Shown here piece after piece: positions 7,199 through 15,890 of a DNA stretch of 17,188 bases (position 1 is the first letter of the stretch; each line of letters begins with the position of its first letter). Source of the stretch: Marinagarivorans sp. UBA5868 (GTDB lineage Bacteria > Pseudomonadota > Gammaproteobacteria > Pseudomonadales > Cellvibrionaceae); assembly GCA_002432095.1 (NCBI GenBank), contig DJFQ01000229.1, forward strand, positions 12,508-29,695. Direction: 5' to 3'. The translations under genes and the position numbers were made by a program. Below the pieces are notes generated by a model. That model saw only the letters and a program-made list of their open reading frames with translations. It had not been told where the DNA came from and did not search any database.

Positions 7199-8563
7199 TC
7201 AATGAACACCCATCTGTTGCAAGAAGGCATTCAATCGGGCCTTCTCGAAAAGGCGATCATCCACCTTCAAATAAAGTAGCGCCTGCTCTTTCACCCACAA
7301 CGCCTCAACAACTCCCGGCACGCCGGTTTGAATTCGGTCCAATGCCAATTCGCGATCAAGGGGAACACAAACGCTGGCCAAATATCGCGGGGTCTTCATG
7401 CCCGTAGCAACTAGTAGCCATGCCAGATTCACCGCAAGCGCGAACAGCAATACACTGTCGAAACCCCAGTGCTGATAGCAGAAACCGCCCACCACTCCAC
7501 CAGATGCGGCACCCAAAAATTGACAAGTGGAAAATACTCCCATCGCAGTGCCTTTGTTCCCTGCCGGGGCGACTTTGCTGACCAGCGATGGCAGCATTGC
7601 CTCTAATAAATTAAAACCAGTAAAAAAAACAAGTAATCCCAATAACCAAAACGCCATAGTATGCACGTAGGAGAGAAATCCCTCCGCGACCACGAGCAGT
7701 GCTACTGCACCAACAAAGACAGTCTTAATTTTGCGCTTGCGCTCCGCCACGTACATGAAAGGCAGCATCAGCACAAAAGCTATCAACATGACTGGCAGAT
7801 AATAGTGCCAGTGTTGCTGTGCTTCGACGCCAGCGTCGTCAAGCACCAAGGGCACAACTACAAACATGGCTGTCAAAGCAAAATGCAATGCGAAAACGCC
7901 AAAATTCAAACGACTGAGATCAGAGTTGCGAAATGCACCGGCAAGAAGAGTGGGCACAGCCAAACCATCAGAGCCTTGGCGCCGGCCGCCCGGTGGGTCA
8001 GGCACGAGCAAATAGAGAATGCCCATACCGACAAGGGACAGGCACCCAGAAACCCAAAATATCGATGACAATCCACCGACAGATGCTAGTACCGGCCCGA
8101 GCACCATAGCCACCGAAAACGACAATCCAATAGATGCGCCAATAACCGCCATCGCACGGGTGCGATTCTGCTCGGAGGTCAGATCTCCCACCAATGCCAT
8201 CACGGCACTGGCGATGGCGCCAGCACCTTGTAGCGCTCGGCCGAAAATCAACCCCCAAACCGAATCCGTTGAGGCGGCCACAACGCTACCCACCATAAAC
8301 ACCAATAAGCCAAGGAAGATAACGGGCTTTCGCCCCCATACATCCGAAAGAAGTCCCAATGGCACCTGGAAAATAGCCTGCGTCAATCCATAGCCACCCA
8401 ATGCAAGTCCCAACAAAAATGGCGTTGCACCCTCATAATCGGCCCCGAAGATCATCATGACCGGAAATACCATGAACAGTCCAAGCATGCGAAACACATA
8501 CAGGAGCGCCAAGGTCCCCACTACTCGCGTTTCGGAAAAAGGCCTGCTGCTATTCACGCTCAC
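7199..8563 (-). CDS. yajR: MFS transporter, YajR-like, with C-terminal cytoplasmic domain
   Basis: A 12-helix major facilitator with a soluble C-terminal domain. Helix 1 runs at about 14-39. Motif A is GLLSDVWGRKP (70-80), with the charged Asp and Arg/Lys in place, followed by GRALQGAGA (108-116) and a motif C-like GASIG...GP near 142-157. The second six-helix bundle begins near residue 215. After helix 12 an extension of about 63 residues (from about 392) has alternating strand/helix character like the ferredoxin-fold YAM domain of E. coli YajR, and the total of 454 residues equals YajR. The transported substrate is unknown; the family is treated as drug or proton-coupled efflux. It starts with GTG at 8563; a second GTG at 8557 is possible. 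It has a promoter at 8590-8617 and lies upstream of ssb, an order also seen in Pseudomonas. Confidence 0.88.
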   Translation of the reverse strand: MSVNSSRPFSETRVVGTLALLYVFRMLGLFMVFPVMMIFGADYEGATPFLLGLALGGYGLTQAIFQVPLGLLSDVWGRKPVIFLGLLVFMVGSVVAASTDSVWGLIFGRALQGAGAIASAVMALVGDLTSEQNRTRAMAVIGASIGLSFSVAMVLGPVLASVGGLSSIFWVSGCLSLVGMGILYLLVPDPPGGRRQGSDGLAVPTLLAGAFRNSDLSRLNFGVFALHFALTAMFVVVPLVLDDAGVEAQQHWHYYLPVMLIAFVLMLPFMYVAERKRKIKTVFVGAVALLVVAEGFLSYVHTMAFWLLGLLVFFTGFNLLEAMLPSLVSKVAPAGNKGTAMGVFSTCQFLGAASGGVVGGFCYQHWGFDSVLLFALAVNLAWLLVATGMKTPRYLASVCVPLDRELALDRIQTGVPGVVEALWVKEQALLYLKVDDRLFEKARLNAFLQQMGVH

Positions 8564-8885
8564 TCACTCTCTATTCGCAAAAGTGCGGCATTCTAGCAGC
8601 CGTAACCAATGTCCCAAAGGATTTGCTTCGCAGTTATCGGGGCCAGCAAACCAACCATTCAAAGTCGGATTAGCCGTCGTTACTACACAATACGGACAGA
8701 ATGGCAACCAAAGTGCTAGATTGATGGCGTCAGATTGCCTTAAGAACAGCTAAACTCTTTCGGGAGCTCGGGAATTTAGGCATAATTCCTGCTGTTTTTG
8801 CTGGCAACTAGCTCGAAAGTAGTGGATAAAGCGGCCGACTCGGCTCGCCCTCAGGTCAGGAATCAAACATAAGGCAGACAATATT
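8564..8885. other. Intergenic region between divergent yajR and the csgD-like gene
   Basis: About 320 nt without a supported gene. It holds the yajR promoter at its left end. Nearer the regulator is an inverted repeat GGAATT/AATTCC (8771-8776, 8784-8789, 7-nt gap) that overlaps a possible -10 hexamer CATAAT (8781-8786), so it could be an operator for the regulator gene, perhaps autoregulatory. No good -35 box accompanies it. Confidence 0.45.
8590..8617 (-). promoter_or_regulatory. Candidate yajR promoter
   Basis: On the minus strand TTGGGA (8612-8617) and TAGAAT (8590-8595) are 16 bases apart, giving a leader of about 20 nt before the GTG at 8563. It may also drive ssb and the RmlD-like gene. 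Confidence 0.5.
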
Positions 8886-9533
8886 GTGACCGCAACTTCA
8901 GCACGCCCCGATGTAAAGGGTATATCGCTGTATTCTCTGAACAACAGCCTGCAAACAGGGCTTCTCGCGTCTTTGATTACCGACAAAATCGGCATCAACT
9001 GCGCCATCATCACCCATGTCGCTCCCGATACTACAGCGGACCATCTGCTGCTCATCGATTGTCATGGCCTTGATGTGGATGACCTGCGCGAGCTGATCAA
9101 CGAAATTCACTCCCACGATCAACCCCTGACAGCTGCGCTGCTCAATGCACAATACAACAGCGATCATGAAACCCTGCTGGATTGGCCGTGCATATCCGGA
9201 TTGTTTTTTACCGATACAGATCAGGAACAACTGATTCGCGGTCTTGAATGTCTGCTCCGCGGCGAATACTGGGTGCCTCGCCGACTACTCCATCATTTCC
9301 TGGAAAAAAATCGGCGCGCTCCGTCAATCCGCCATACGGATATCAAGCTTACCAAGCGTGAGCGACAGATCCTTCGCCTCATCAAGAATGGCGCCACCAA
9401 TCTCGATATTTCAGCTGCGCTGGAAGTCAGCGAGCATACCGTAAAAAGTCACCTCTACAACGTCTATAAGAAAATTGGCGTACGCAATCGGCTGGAGGCC
9501 AGTAATTGGGTGCGCGACATGGAAGACCTGTAA
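8886..9533 (+). CDS. LuxR-family transcriptional regulator, CsgD-like
   Basis: A 215-residue DNA-binding regulator resembling CsgD, the enterobacterial master regulator of curli and cellulose matrix (216 residues). The N-terminal receiver-like half has LLLID with Asp58, matching the position of CsgD Asp59, and the family block LLDWPCISGLFFTDTDQEQLIRGLECLLRG (split here for description: DWP at 99-101, LRGEYW at 124-129). The C-terminal LuxR helix-turn-helix (about 155-212) includes LTKRERQIL, GATNLDISAAL, VSEHTVKSHLYNVYKKIGV and NRLEA. Full phosphorylation chemistry of true receivers is absent, as in CsgD. It starts with GTG 8886, with AAGG only at 11 nt, so the start is not firm. It is monocistronic with its own terminator. 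No curli genes are nearby, so its targets are unknown. Confidence 0.85.
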   Translation: MTATSARPDVKGISLYSLNNSLQTGLLASLITDKIGINCAIITHVAPDTTADHLLLIDCHGLDVDDLRELINEIHSHDQPLTAALLNAQYNSDHETLLDWPCISGLFFTDTDQEQLIRGLECLLRGEYWVPRRLLHHFLEKNRRAPSIRHTDIKLTKRERQILRLIKNGATNLDISAALEVSEHTVKSHLYNVYKKIGVRNRLEASNWVRDMEDL

Positions 9534-9551
9534 TTTTATACAGGTCTTTTT
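9524..9551 (+). terminator. Intrinsic terminator of the csgD-like gene
   Basis: A 9-bp stem AGACCTGTA/TACAGGTCT (9524-9532, 9539-9547) with a 6-nt loop ends in five T residues. It overlaps the last codons and the stop of the regulator gene. Confidence 0.88.
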
Positions 9552-9584
9552 CAAAAAAGCTGATCTCTCACACCAGGATTTTCG

Positions 9585-9590
9585 TATACT
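9585..9590 (+). promoter_or_regulatory. Candidate -10 box of uvrA
   Basis: TATACT lies about 55 nt before the uvrA start, just after the upstream terminator. No good -35 is seen at 16-18 bases. No LexA box of the CTG-N10-CAG type is visible in this gap. Confidence 0.4.
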
Positions 9591-9645
9591 AGCCCCCATT
9601 CAAGTGGCGATAGGCGCTGCTGACGGCTTTTAAAAGGGGTAGCTT

Positions 9646-12516
9646 GTGGATCGCATTTTGGTTCGTGGGGCACGCACTCATAATCTGAAAAACATTGACC
9701 TTGATATCCCGCGGGACAAACTGGTTGTCATTACCGGTCTGTCGGGTTCAGGCAAATCCTCTCTCGCTTTTGACACACTTTATGCAGAAGGCCAGCGACG
9801 TTACGTTGAGTCACTTTCTGCTTATGCCCGCCAATTTTTGTCGATGATGGAAAAACCGGATGTCGATCATGTAGAGGGTTTAAGCCCCGCTATTTCCATT
9901 GAACAAAAATCCACATCGCACAATCCCCGCTCTACTGTCGGCACCATTACGGAAATTTACGACTATCTGAGGTTATTGTTCGCGAGAATAGGTGAACCGC
10001 GCTGCCCAGTTCATGATGCTCCACTTGCAGCGCAGACCATTACTGAAATGGTGGATCAAGTTATGGCCATGCCTGACGGCAGCAAATTGATGCTGCTCGC
10101 TCCGATTGTGCGGGAGCGTAAAGGTGAGCATTTGCATGTATTCGAGTCGCTCCGCCGCGACGGGTTTGTGCGAGTGCGGGTGGATGGCATAGTGGTGGAT
10201 CTCGATGATGTTCCGCTTCTGGACAAAAAGAAAAAGCACACCATTGATGTGGTAATTGATCGCTTTAAGGTTCGCTCTGACATTAAGCAACGCTTGGCGG
10301 AGAGTTTTGAAACTGCGATCAACTTATCTGAAGGTTTGGCAATCATTGGATTTATCGACGGCGAAAAGCCGGAGCAAATCTTCTCCGCTAAGCATGCTTG
10401 TCCACATTGCGATTATTCTTTGTCCGAATTAGAACCGCGCCTGTTTTCCTTTAATAATCCAGCAGGTGCATGTCCGAGCTGCGATGGCCTCGGGCTAAAG
10501 CAATTTTTTGCTGAAGAAAAGGTCGTGCAGTTCCCTGAAAACTCCATTGCAGAAGGTGCCATACGCGGTTGGGACAAACGCAATCTCTACTATTTTCATA
10601 TGCTCTCTGCAGTTGCAAAACATTACAAATTCGATCTAACCACGTCTTGGAACAAACTCAACAAAAAACATCGTCAATCAGTGCTGTATGGTTCGGGACA
10701 GGAAGTCATCGATTTTGTTTATGTAAATGATCGCGGCGATACATTTCATCGTCACCATGCATTTGAGGGTGTAATTCCCAATCTTGAGCGCCGCTATCGC
10801 GATACGGAATCGAATTCGGTACGCGAAGATCTCGCCAAATATCTCGCCAGCCAAAAGTGCCCCGAGTGTGAAGGCACACGACTGAAACAGGAAGCGCGCA
10901 ATGTTTTTATCGATAATCGCACGCTCCCGCACATCGCCGACATGCCGGTCGGTGAAGCTCACCAATACTTCACCAAATTGTCTTTCACTGGTGCACGCGG
11001 GAAAATCGCCGATAAAATTCTAAAAGAATTGCGCGACCGTTTTCGTTTTTTGGTTGATGTTGGTTTAAATTATTTAACCTTGAGCCGCAGCGCCGATACT
11101 CTCTCTGGGGGAGAAGCACAGCGCATACGGTTAGCCAGCCAAATCGGCGCCGGACTGGTGGGCGTCATGTATATCCTGGATGAACCCTCAATTGGCCTGC
11201 ACCAGAGAGATAATGACCGCCTGCTGAAGACGCTCACTCACCTACGCGACCTAGGCAATACGGTCATAGTCGTGGAGCATGACGAGGACGCAATTCGCAG
11301 TGCGGATTATATTATCGACGTTGGCCCCGGAGCGGGCGTCCACGGCGGCGAAATAGTCGCCTGTGGACGCTTTGATGACATTATTAAAAGTAAAAAGTCG
11401 ATTACCGGCAGCTACCTTTCTGGCCGCAAATCAATTGCAGTGCCGAAAAAACGCACGCCACCCGATGCTGACAAATGGCTGGAGCTGGAAGGTGCTTGCG
11501 GAAATAATCTACAAAACGTGACCTTGCGTTTACCCGTCGGCTTGATGACCTGTGTTACTGGTGTTTCCGGCTCTGGAAAATCCACGCTGATCAACAACAC
11601 GCTTTATCCGATCGCGGCGACAGAATTAAATCGCGCCTCTACATTGACCCCTGCTCCTTACGATTCATTACGCGGATTGGAATTGTTCGACAAATGTGTC
11701 GACATTGATCAGAGTCCAATTGGCCGAACACCACGCTCTAACCCGGCCACTTATACCGGTATTTTTACGCCGATCCGTGACTTGTTTTCCGGTACGCCCG
11801 AGGCACGCTCTCGTGGATATCAGCCCGGTCGCTTTAGCTTTAACGTAAAAGGGGGCCGCTGCGAGGCCTGCCAGGGAGACGGTGTGGTAAAAGTGGAAAT
11901 GCATTTTCTACCGGATATCTATGTTCCCTGTGATCTGTGTAAAGGCAAGCGCTATAACCGCGAAACCCTTGAGGTACATTACAAAGGAAAAAATATTCAT
12001 GAAGTTCTGGAAATGACAGTGGAGGATGCGCGGGAGTTTTTTGATGCGGTACCAGCGATTGCCGGCAAATTACAAACCCTCATGGATGTTGGCCTGTCTT
12101 ATATTCGTCTGGGCCAATCCGCCACTACGCTATCTGGAGGTGAAGCTCAACGGGTCAAACTCGCCCGCGAACTATCCAAGCGCGACACGGGCAAAACACT
12201 TTATATTCTTGATGAGCCCACCACCGGACTGCATTTTCACGACATTCAACAACTGTTAACCGTGCTCCATCAACTGCGAGACAGAGGCAATACCGTTGTT
12301 GTCATTGAGCACAATCTGGATGTGATTAAAACGGCGGATTGGATCGTGGATCTCGGACCGGAAGGAGGCAGTGGCGGAGGACAAATTATCGCCCAGGGGA
12401 CGCCCGAAGCCATATGTGAAGTTTCCAAATCCCATACCGGGCGCTTTCTCAAACCGTTGCTGCAGGGTGCGCCGAAAAAAGCCGCGTCAGCAAAAAACGC
12501 GCGCGCAAAAAAATAA
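9646..12516 (+). CDS. uvrA: Excinuclease ABC subunit A
   Basis: UvrA is the damage-sensing ABC ATPase of nucleotide excision repair; it loads UvrB at lesions. Both ATPase modules are complete: Walker A GLSGSGKS (31-38) and GVSGSGKS (639-646), and signatures LSGGEAQ (486-492) and LSGGEAQ (829-835) followed by [10 protein letters not shown] and [10 protein letters not shown]. The zinc-binding cysteines are present as C252/C255 with C276/C279, and C739/C742 with C762/C765. At 956 residues it is slightly longer than the usual 940 or so, because of a Lys/Ala-rich tail after about residue 940. It starts with GTG 9646 with AAGGGG 6 nt upstream. It is convergent with fimV across a shared terminator. 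Confidence 0.98.
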   Translation: MDRILVRGARTHNLKNIDLDIPRDKLVVITGLSGSGKSSLAFDTLYAEGQRRYVESLSAYARQFLSMMEKPDVDHVEGLSPAISIEQKSTSHNPRSTVGTITEIYDYLRLLFARIGEPRCPVHDAPLAAQTITEMVDQVMAMPDGSKLMLLAPIVRERKGEHLHVFESLRRDGFVRVRVDGIVVDLDDVPLLDKKKKHTIDVVIDRFKVRSDIKQRLAESFETAINLSEGLAIIGFIDGEKPEQIFSAKHACPHCDYSLSELEPRLFSFNNPAGACPSCDGLGLKQFFAEEKVVQFPENSIAEGAIRGWDKRNLYYFHMLSAVAKHYKFDLTTSWNKLNKKHRQSVLYGSGQEVIDFVYVNDRGDTFHRHHAFEGVIPNLERRYRDTESNSVREDLAKYLASQKCPECEGTRLKQEARNVFIDNRTLPHIADMPVGEAHQYFTKLSFTGARGKIADKILKELRDRFRFLVDVGLNYLTLSRSADTLSGGEAQRIRLASQIGAGLVGVMYILDEPSIGLHQRDNDRLLKTLTHLRDLGNTVIVVEHDEDAIRSADYIIDVGPGAGVHGGEIVACGRFDDIIKSKKSITGSYLSGRKSIAVPKKRTPPDADKWLELEGACGNNLQNVTLRLPVGLMTCVTGVSGSGKSTLINNTLYPIAATELNRASTLTPAPYDSLRGLELFDKCVDIDQSPIGRTPRSNPATYTGIFTPIRDLFSGTPEARSRGYQPGRFSFNVKGGRCEACQGDGVVKVEMHFLPDIYVPCDLCKGKRYNRETLEVHYKGKNIHEVLEMTVEDAREFFDAVPAIAGKLQTLMDVGLSYIRLGQSATTLSGGEAQRVKLARELSKRDTGKTLYILDEPTTGLHFHDIQQLLTVLHQLRDRGNTVVVIEHNLDVIKTADWIVDLGPEGGSGGGQIIAQGTPEAICEVSKSHTGRFLKPLLQGAPKKAASAKNARAKK

Positions 12517-12535
12517 ACCCAGCGTTGCTGGGTTT
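12515..12535. terminator. Bidirectional intrinsic terminator between uvrA and fimV
   Basis: A 9-bp stem AAACCCAGC/GCTGGGTTT (12515-12523, 12527-12535) with a 3-nt loop starts in the uvrA stop codon. Read on the minus strand it is followed by TTTATTTTTTT, a strong signal for fimV. Read on the plus strand it is followed by TTTATAAT, weaker but adequate for uvrA. Confidence 0.85.
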
Positions 12536-12564
12536 ATAATACGCGCTTTGGTTTTAATTACTTG

Positions 12565-14763
12565 CTACATGGCTTTTTTAGCGCCGGTTTGAGAAGCCTC
12601 TTTGGCCAGACTTTCAACCTGATCTAACGCAGCGGTCAAACGGGGGTCGCTTGAAGTTTCCATATGTCCCTCTATAAGTTCCCGTGCTTTATCAAATTTC
12701 TTAAATTCGCAAAACATCATTGCTCGATAAACAATGGTTTCAATATCTTCACCGCTTTCTTCGATTTCTGACAATTCATCCAACTCTAAAAGGCCCAGGC
12801 TTTCAATTTCCTGACGGTATTCTTCTGGGTTGTACTGCGCCATTTTCTCTGCAATCGACATGCGCACTTCTTCGTCAGGACGGCGATTAGCTTGGTTCTT
12901 TTTCCCTTTTTTATTTTTCGCGGGTTTATCCTGAAGTACAGGCACTGCGGCAACTTTTGCGACCGACTCGTCTGGGAGATGCTCCGTCAATCCTTCCAGT
13001 GACTCTTCCTGAATACCATCCAGATTATTTAGCGCATCTTCATCTAATACCAAATCTTCGAACGCTTCTTGCACTTCCCTAACGGTGGCGTCCATATCAG
13101 CCGCTTCCAAATTCATTTCAGCAGCCTTCTCACCTAACCAGTTTTCTTCGTTTTTCTTTTTGTGAGCATAAACCGGTGTCAATTCCGCATCAAAGTCATC
13201 CCCCTCTGGTTCCACCCGCTTAGGCTGGAAACTCGCTAGCGTCGGCTCGGTACGAGATGTGTACGCGTCGGTCGGTGCCGATAGAGTATCTCCCTCCTCT
13301 TCCATTTGATATTTAGCGGGAACCATTCGGCGGTAATAAGCAAACATTCCGATAAAGAGCGCTGATAGCGCAGCGGCAGCACCAAACATCAGCCACACCA
13401 ACCAGCTACGACTTTCCCGTTCCGTCACCGGCGGCGCAACCGCAGGCTCCACTTCTATAACGGATTGCGCAACGGGATTCTCGACTGGCGCCAGGGTGGT
13501 GGTCGGCGTGGACAGTGAGAGGTCCGCATCCTTAGCTTCCTCGATGGGCATGCCGATCTGCCCCAGTAAATTGTCCATTTCTTCAGTTGCGTCATTATCG
13601 GGAACGCCCAGCTTTTGCCGTAGATCCGATATTTGTTGGCGCTGAAGCACAATCAGCTGCTTGAGCGTGTCGAGATATTCCGAGCTCTCGATCTTTTCCA
13701 TACGCGCTTTGAGGGTTTCGTTCTCGCGTACCAGCATATCGATCAACTCGCGGGTTTTATCGTCTCGGTTTTCTGTACCGAGGGTCAACAATCCGCGCAT
13801 ATCACGGCTTTGTACCGCATCGTTTCCAATAGGGCGATCCGCTGATTGCGACTCCTCTGCGTCCGGCGTCGCGACATTCGCCAAGCCCTCTCCCGACCCG
13901 GATGCTGGTAGCGGCGCCGAACTCGGCGGGGCGTCCGCGACTGGACCCGTCTCCGTGCGATACGCGGACAGGTCGGGCATTTGCAGCACCGCTCCTGCTA
14001 GCAATCGGTTGATGTTGTTGTTGGCAAATGCATGACTGTTATTTTCAAACAGCCACTGAGAGGTTTCACCAATGCCCTGCTCAGTACCTTCACGCCAACG
14101 TTCAGCAATTTTTGAAAGTGTGTCGCCCGGCTGGACTTTGTATTTGCCCTCTTCTGTTGCTAGCGGCTCAAGACGAAGCTCGACCGGTACAGAGCGGGAC
14201 GGTGATGACGAAACAGGAGTGGCTGACGACGTTGCAGATGGGCTACTTATCTGCCGAGGCTCAGGAGTGGTCGCCCGCACGGGCACCAGCGGAGGTGGAT
14301 CGAGAAGCAGAGGGTATTCGCGATATACGACCCCTTTCGGCCATCGCAACTCAACCATAAGACTTAAATAGGGTTCATTAATTGGCTCAACAGAGGTTAC
14401 CGATACCTGTGGCGCGCCTGATACAGCGTCCAGCACAAAATTAATTCGATAGGGTGCGTAAAAAATATCGACACCCATTTGCGAAGCTTCGTCCGGTGTC
14501 AGCTGTCGAATAATCAGCGTATTCGGATCGATATCGCCATCCAAACTCACCAGCTCGATGGTGGCATTTAATGGCTGTCCGAGAAACGACTCAGAACTCA
14601 ATTCCCCCAGACCCAAACCAAATACAAGGGATGACGCCGAGGCGAAAGTTGCTCCACACAGTGCGGCTATGCAGCGCTGCAGGCGGCGCCGCGGCGGGAA
14701 CGGCTTTAGCAAGAGCCTATTCTGGGTTTTATTTTTCAATCTATTATTACCAGATGAATTCAC
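12565..14763 (-). CDS. fimV: FimV-like polar hub protein with LysM domain
   Basis: FimV is an inner-membrane, peptidoglycan-binding scaffold that organises the cell pole and supports type IV pili and twitching in Pseudomonas. The 732-residue protein has a long basic N-region and hydrophobic segment (about 30-50), the FimV N-terminal domain (LGLGELSSESFLGQPLNATIEL, in two parts at 50-60 and 61-71), a Ser/Pro-rich linker, and a LysM domain (about 207-264, KVQPGDTLSKIAERW). A coiled coil spans about 335-385, one transmembrane helix about 453-478, then an acidic cytoplasmic region with a Lys-rich patch and a C-terminal TPR-like FimV domain (about 640-725). It is shorter than P. aeruginosa FimV (about 920), mainly in the cytoplasmic part. 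It starts with GTG 14763 with GAGGT 6 nt upstream. No pilus genes are beside it. Confidence 0.9.
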   Translation of the reverse strand: MNSSGNNRLKNKTQNRLLLKPFPPRRRLQRCIAALCGATFASASSLVFGLGLGELSSESFLGQPLNATIELVSLDGDIDPNTLIIRQLTPDEASQMGVDIFYAPYRINFVLDAVSGAPQVSVTSVEPINEPYLSLMVELRWPKGVVYREYPLLLDPPPLVPVRATTPEPRQISSPSATSSATPVSSSPSRSVPVELRLEPLATEEGKYKVQPGDTLSKIAERWREGTEQGIGETSQWLFENNSHAFANNNINRLLAGAVLQMPDLSAYRTETGPVADAPPSSAPLPASGSGEGLANVATPDAEESQSADRPIGNDAVQSRDMRGLLTLGTENRDDKTRELIDMLVRENETLKARMEKIESSEYLDTLKQLIVLQRQQISDLRQKLGVPDNDATEEMDNLLGQIGMPIEEAKDADLSLSTPTTTLAPVENPVAQSVIEVEPAVAPPVTERESRSWLVWLMFGAAAALSALFIGMFAYYRRMVPAKYQMEEEGDTLSAPTDAYTSRTEPTLASFQPKRVEPEGDDFDAELTPVYAHKKKNEENWLGEKAAEMNLEAADMDATVREVQEAFEDLVLDEDALNNLDGIQEESLEGLTEHLPDESVAKVAAVPVLQDKPAKNKKGKKNQANRRPDEEVRMSIAEKMAQYNPEEYRQEIESLGLLELDELSEIEESGEDIETIVYRAMMFCEFKKFDKARELIEGHMETSSDPRLTAALDQVESLAKEASQTGAKKAM

Positions 14764-15338
14764 GTCTATACCTCAGTTCTCTACAACAGGCGTTGACTTA
14801 ATGAAAGCTTGAATCAAACGGCTGACACGTCAAATGTCGAAGTCAGATCTCACCCTATCAGGCGATCAAAACTTAATCAATTGACGCCAGCGGAACGCAG
14901 GCAAATAACGCGCCAGATGTGATCGGGCTCTCAGCGCCAAAATGCGGTGATCGATATTCCAGTTTGAATCAAGGTCGCCTCATGCGCTGTCAGCCGGACG
15001 ACTTTATAGTTTTATGGTCAGGTTTAGCGCAACGACAACATCAGATAAACCGTCAGCTTCTCTAACATCGCTGCCTGAACCAAATTCAAAACTCGCGCAT
15101 TATACTCTGCCGCATGCAAAAGAAGGAGATGTTCAACACACTTCATTTACCGTGGGAAGCACCGCGAATAATCTGATTAAATACTCAATAAAAACTCATC
15201 CTTTTTAATGAAAAAAAGCAAAAAACTCCATATGTTTTTCCAATCAGGAAATACCGCGCCCTAGACAAAAGTCAAATTTCCTAGCCGCCGTTGCAGGCTG
15301 CTTTTATACTGCCTTTTTCAATAATTCTGGAAACTGTT
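14764..15338. other. 575-nt intergenic region between divergent fimV and SMI1/KNR4 genes
   Basis: No supported gene. Toward fimV (minus strand) a perfect -10 hexamer TATAAT (15099-15104) with a GC-rich discriminator stands over 330 nt upstream of the fimV start, but lacks a good -35. The same spot reads TATACT on the plus strand. Complementary 8-mers GGCTGACA (14820-14827) and TGTCAGCC (14988-14995) could pair in a long leader. The stretch 15175-15240 is rich in A and T tracts, including AAAAAC/GTTTTT arms (15221-15226, 15234-15239), and may be intrinsically bent. The SMI1/KNR4 promoter lies at the right end. Confidence 0.5.
15305..15310 (+). promoter_or_regulatory. Candidate -10 box of the SMI1/KNR4 gene
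   Basis: TATACT (15305-15310) would start transcription near 15317, giving a leader of about 22 nt before ATG 15339. It argues against the longer TTG-started frame at 15291, which would begin upstream of the transcript. The -35 is poor. Confidence 0.4.
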
Positions 15339-15755
15339 ATGGAAGAAATAATCGAAGCTTTGCGGGATAGATGCGAAAAAATCCCTGTGCCTCTCGATCT
15401 GCCCACAGAGGACGATTTGATTGACGTCGAGGAGCAACTGTTTCTCACCTTACCCGCGGAATATCGCGAATTCCTGCTCAGCGTTAGCGACGTGGTATTT
15501 GGTGCGGTTGAACCAACCACTGCGGCGGATCCACACGCCCATAACTATATTCCCGATGTCGCGGCGGAAGCCTGGAATAATGGCATGCCACGACACCTCA
15601 TACCGATATGTCAACGCGACACAGAATACTTCTGCATCGATCCAGAAGGTGTTGTTATGCAGTGGTCGCGCGGACGACTCAGCGATCATCAGTGGGAGAA
15701 CATTTGGGAATGGGCGGAACGCGTCTGGCTATCTGGCGAGACGGGTCCGCGCTAA
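15339..15755 (+). CDS. SMI1/KNR4 (SUKH) family protein
   Basis: A 138-residue protein with the SUKH pattern: an N-terminal helix, then the family hallmark LTLPAEYREFLLSVSDVVFG (residues 37-56), and later YFCIDPEG and a Trp-rich C-terminal stretch (WENIWEWAERVW). SUKH proteins are often immunity proteins against contact-dependent or polymorphic toxins, but many are stand-alone with unknown partners. No toxin gene adjoins it. ATG 15339 is chosen over TTG 15291 because of the promoter position and a GGA 8 nt upstream, and because the family usually starts near here. It is followed by a TraF_2-like gene on the same strand after 135 nt. Confidence 0.8.
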   Translation: MEEIIEALRDRCEKIPVPLDLPTEDDLIDVEEQLFLTLPAEYREFLLSVSDVVFGAVEPTTAADPHAHNYIPDVAAEAWNNGMPRHLIPICQRDTEYFCIDPEGVVMQWSRGRLSDHQWENIWEWAERVWLSGETGPR

Positions 15756-15843
15756 TTATGGCTTTTTTATTGGCTTCTCGATGATTCCAGATCATGTTTG
15801 CATAAGCCTGGAGGAAATTTGATTTAGCTGCTGTTATTGATAG

Positions 15844-15868
15844 GCGCGCCCCATGCCCCCTGGCGCGC
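15844..15868 (+). repeat. GC-rich inverted repeat before the TraF_2-like gene
   Basis: GCGCGCC (15844-15850) and GGCGCGC (15862-15868) form a 7-bp stem with an 11-nt loop. No T-run follows, so it may be a terminator remnant of the SMI1/KNR4 gene or a leader structure close to the AGGAG site (15881-15885). Confidence 0.45.
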
Positions 15869-15890
15869 TTCCCATTTGACAGGAGCCCAT

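Noticed and set aside
7661..8068. 135-codon plus-strand frame opposite yajR
   Set aside because: It is antisense to a well-supported membrane transporter, rich in His/Gln/Lys, and has no family resemblance, so it is a shadow frame.
9560..9576. LexA-like CTG...CAG upstream of uvrA
   Set aside because: The spacing is 11 bases instead of 10 and the centre is not AT-rich alternating sequence.
13661..14035. 124-codon plus-strand frame opposite fimV
   Set aside because: It is a serine-rich shadow of the fimV linker on the other strand, with no ribosome site.
15115..15171. Short leader-peptide-like frame beginning ATG CAA AAG
   Set aside because: It lacks a properly spaced ribosome site, the purine-rich stretch is inside the frame, and no attenuator follows.
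15291..15338. 16-residue N-terminal extension of the SMI1/KNR4 protein from TTG
   Set aside because: It lies across the likely -10 box and has no ribosome site, and the ATG at 15339 fits better.
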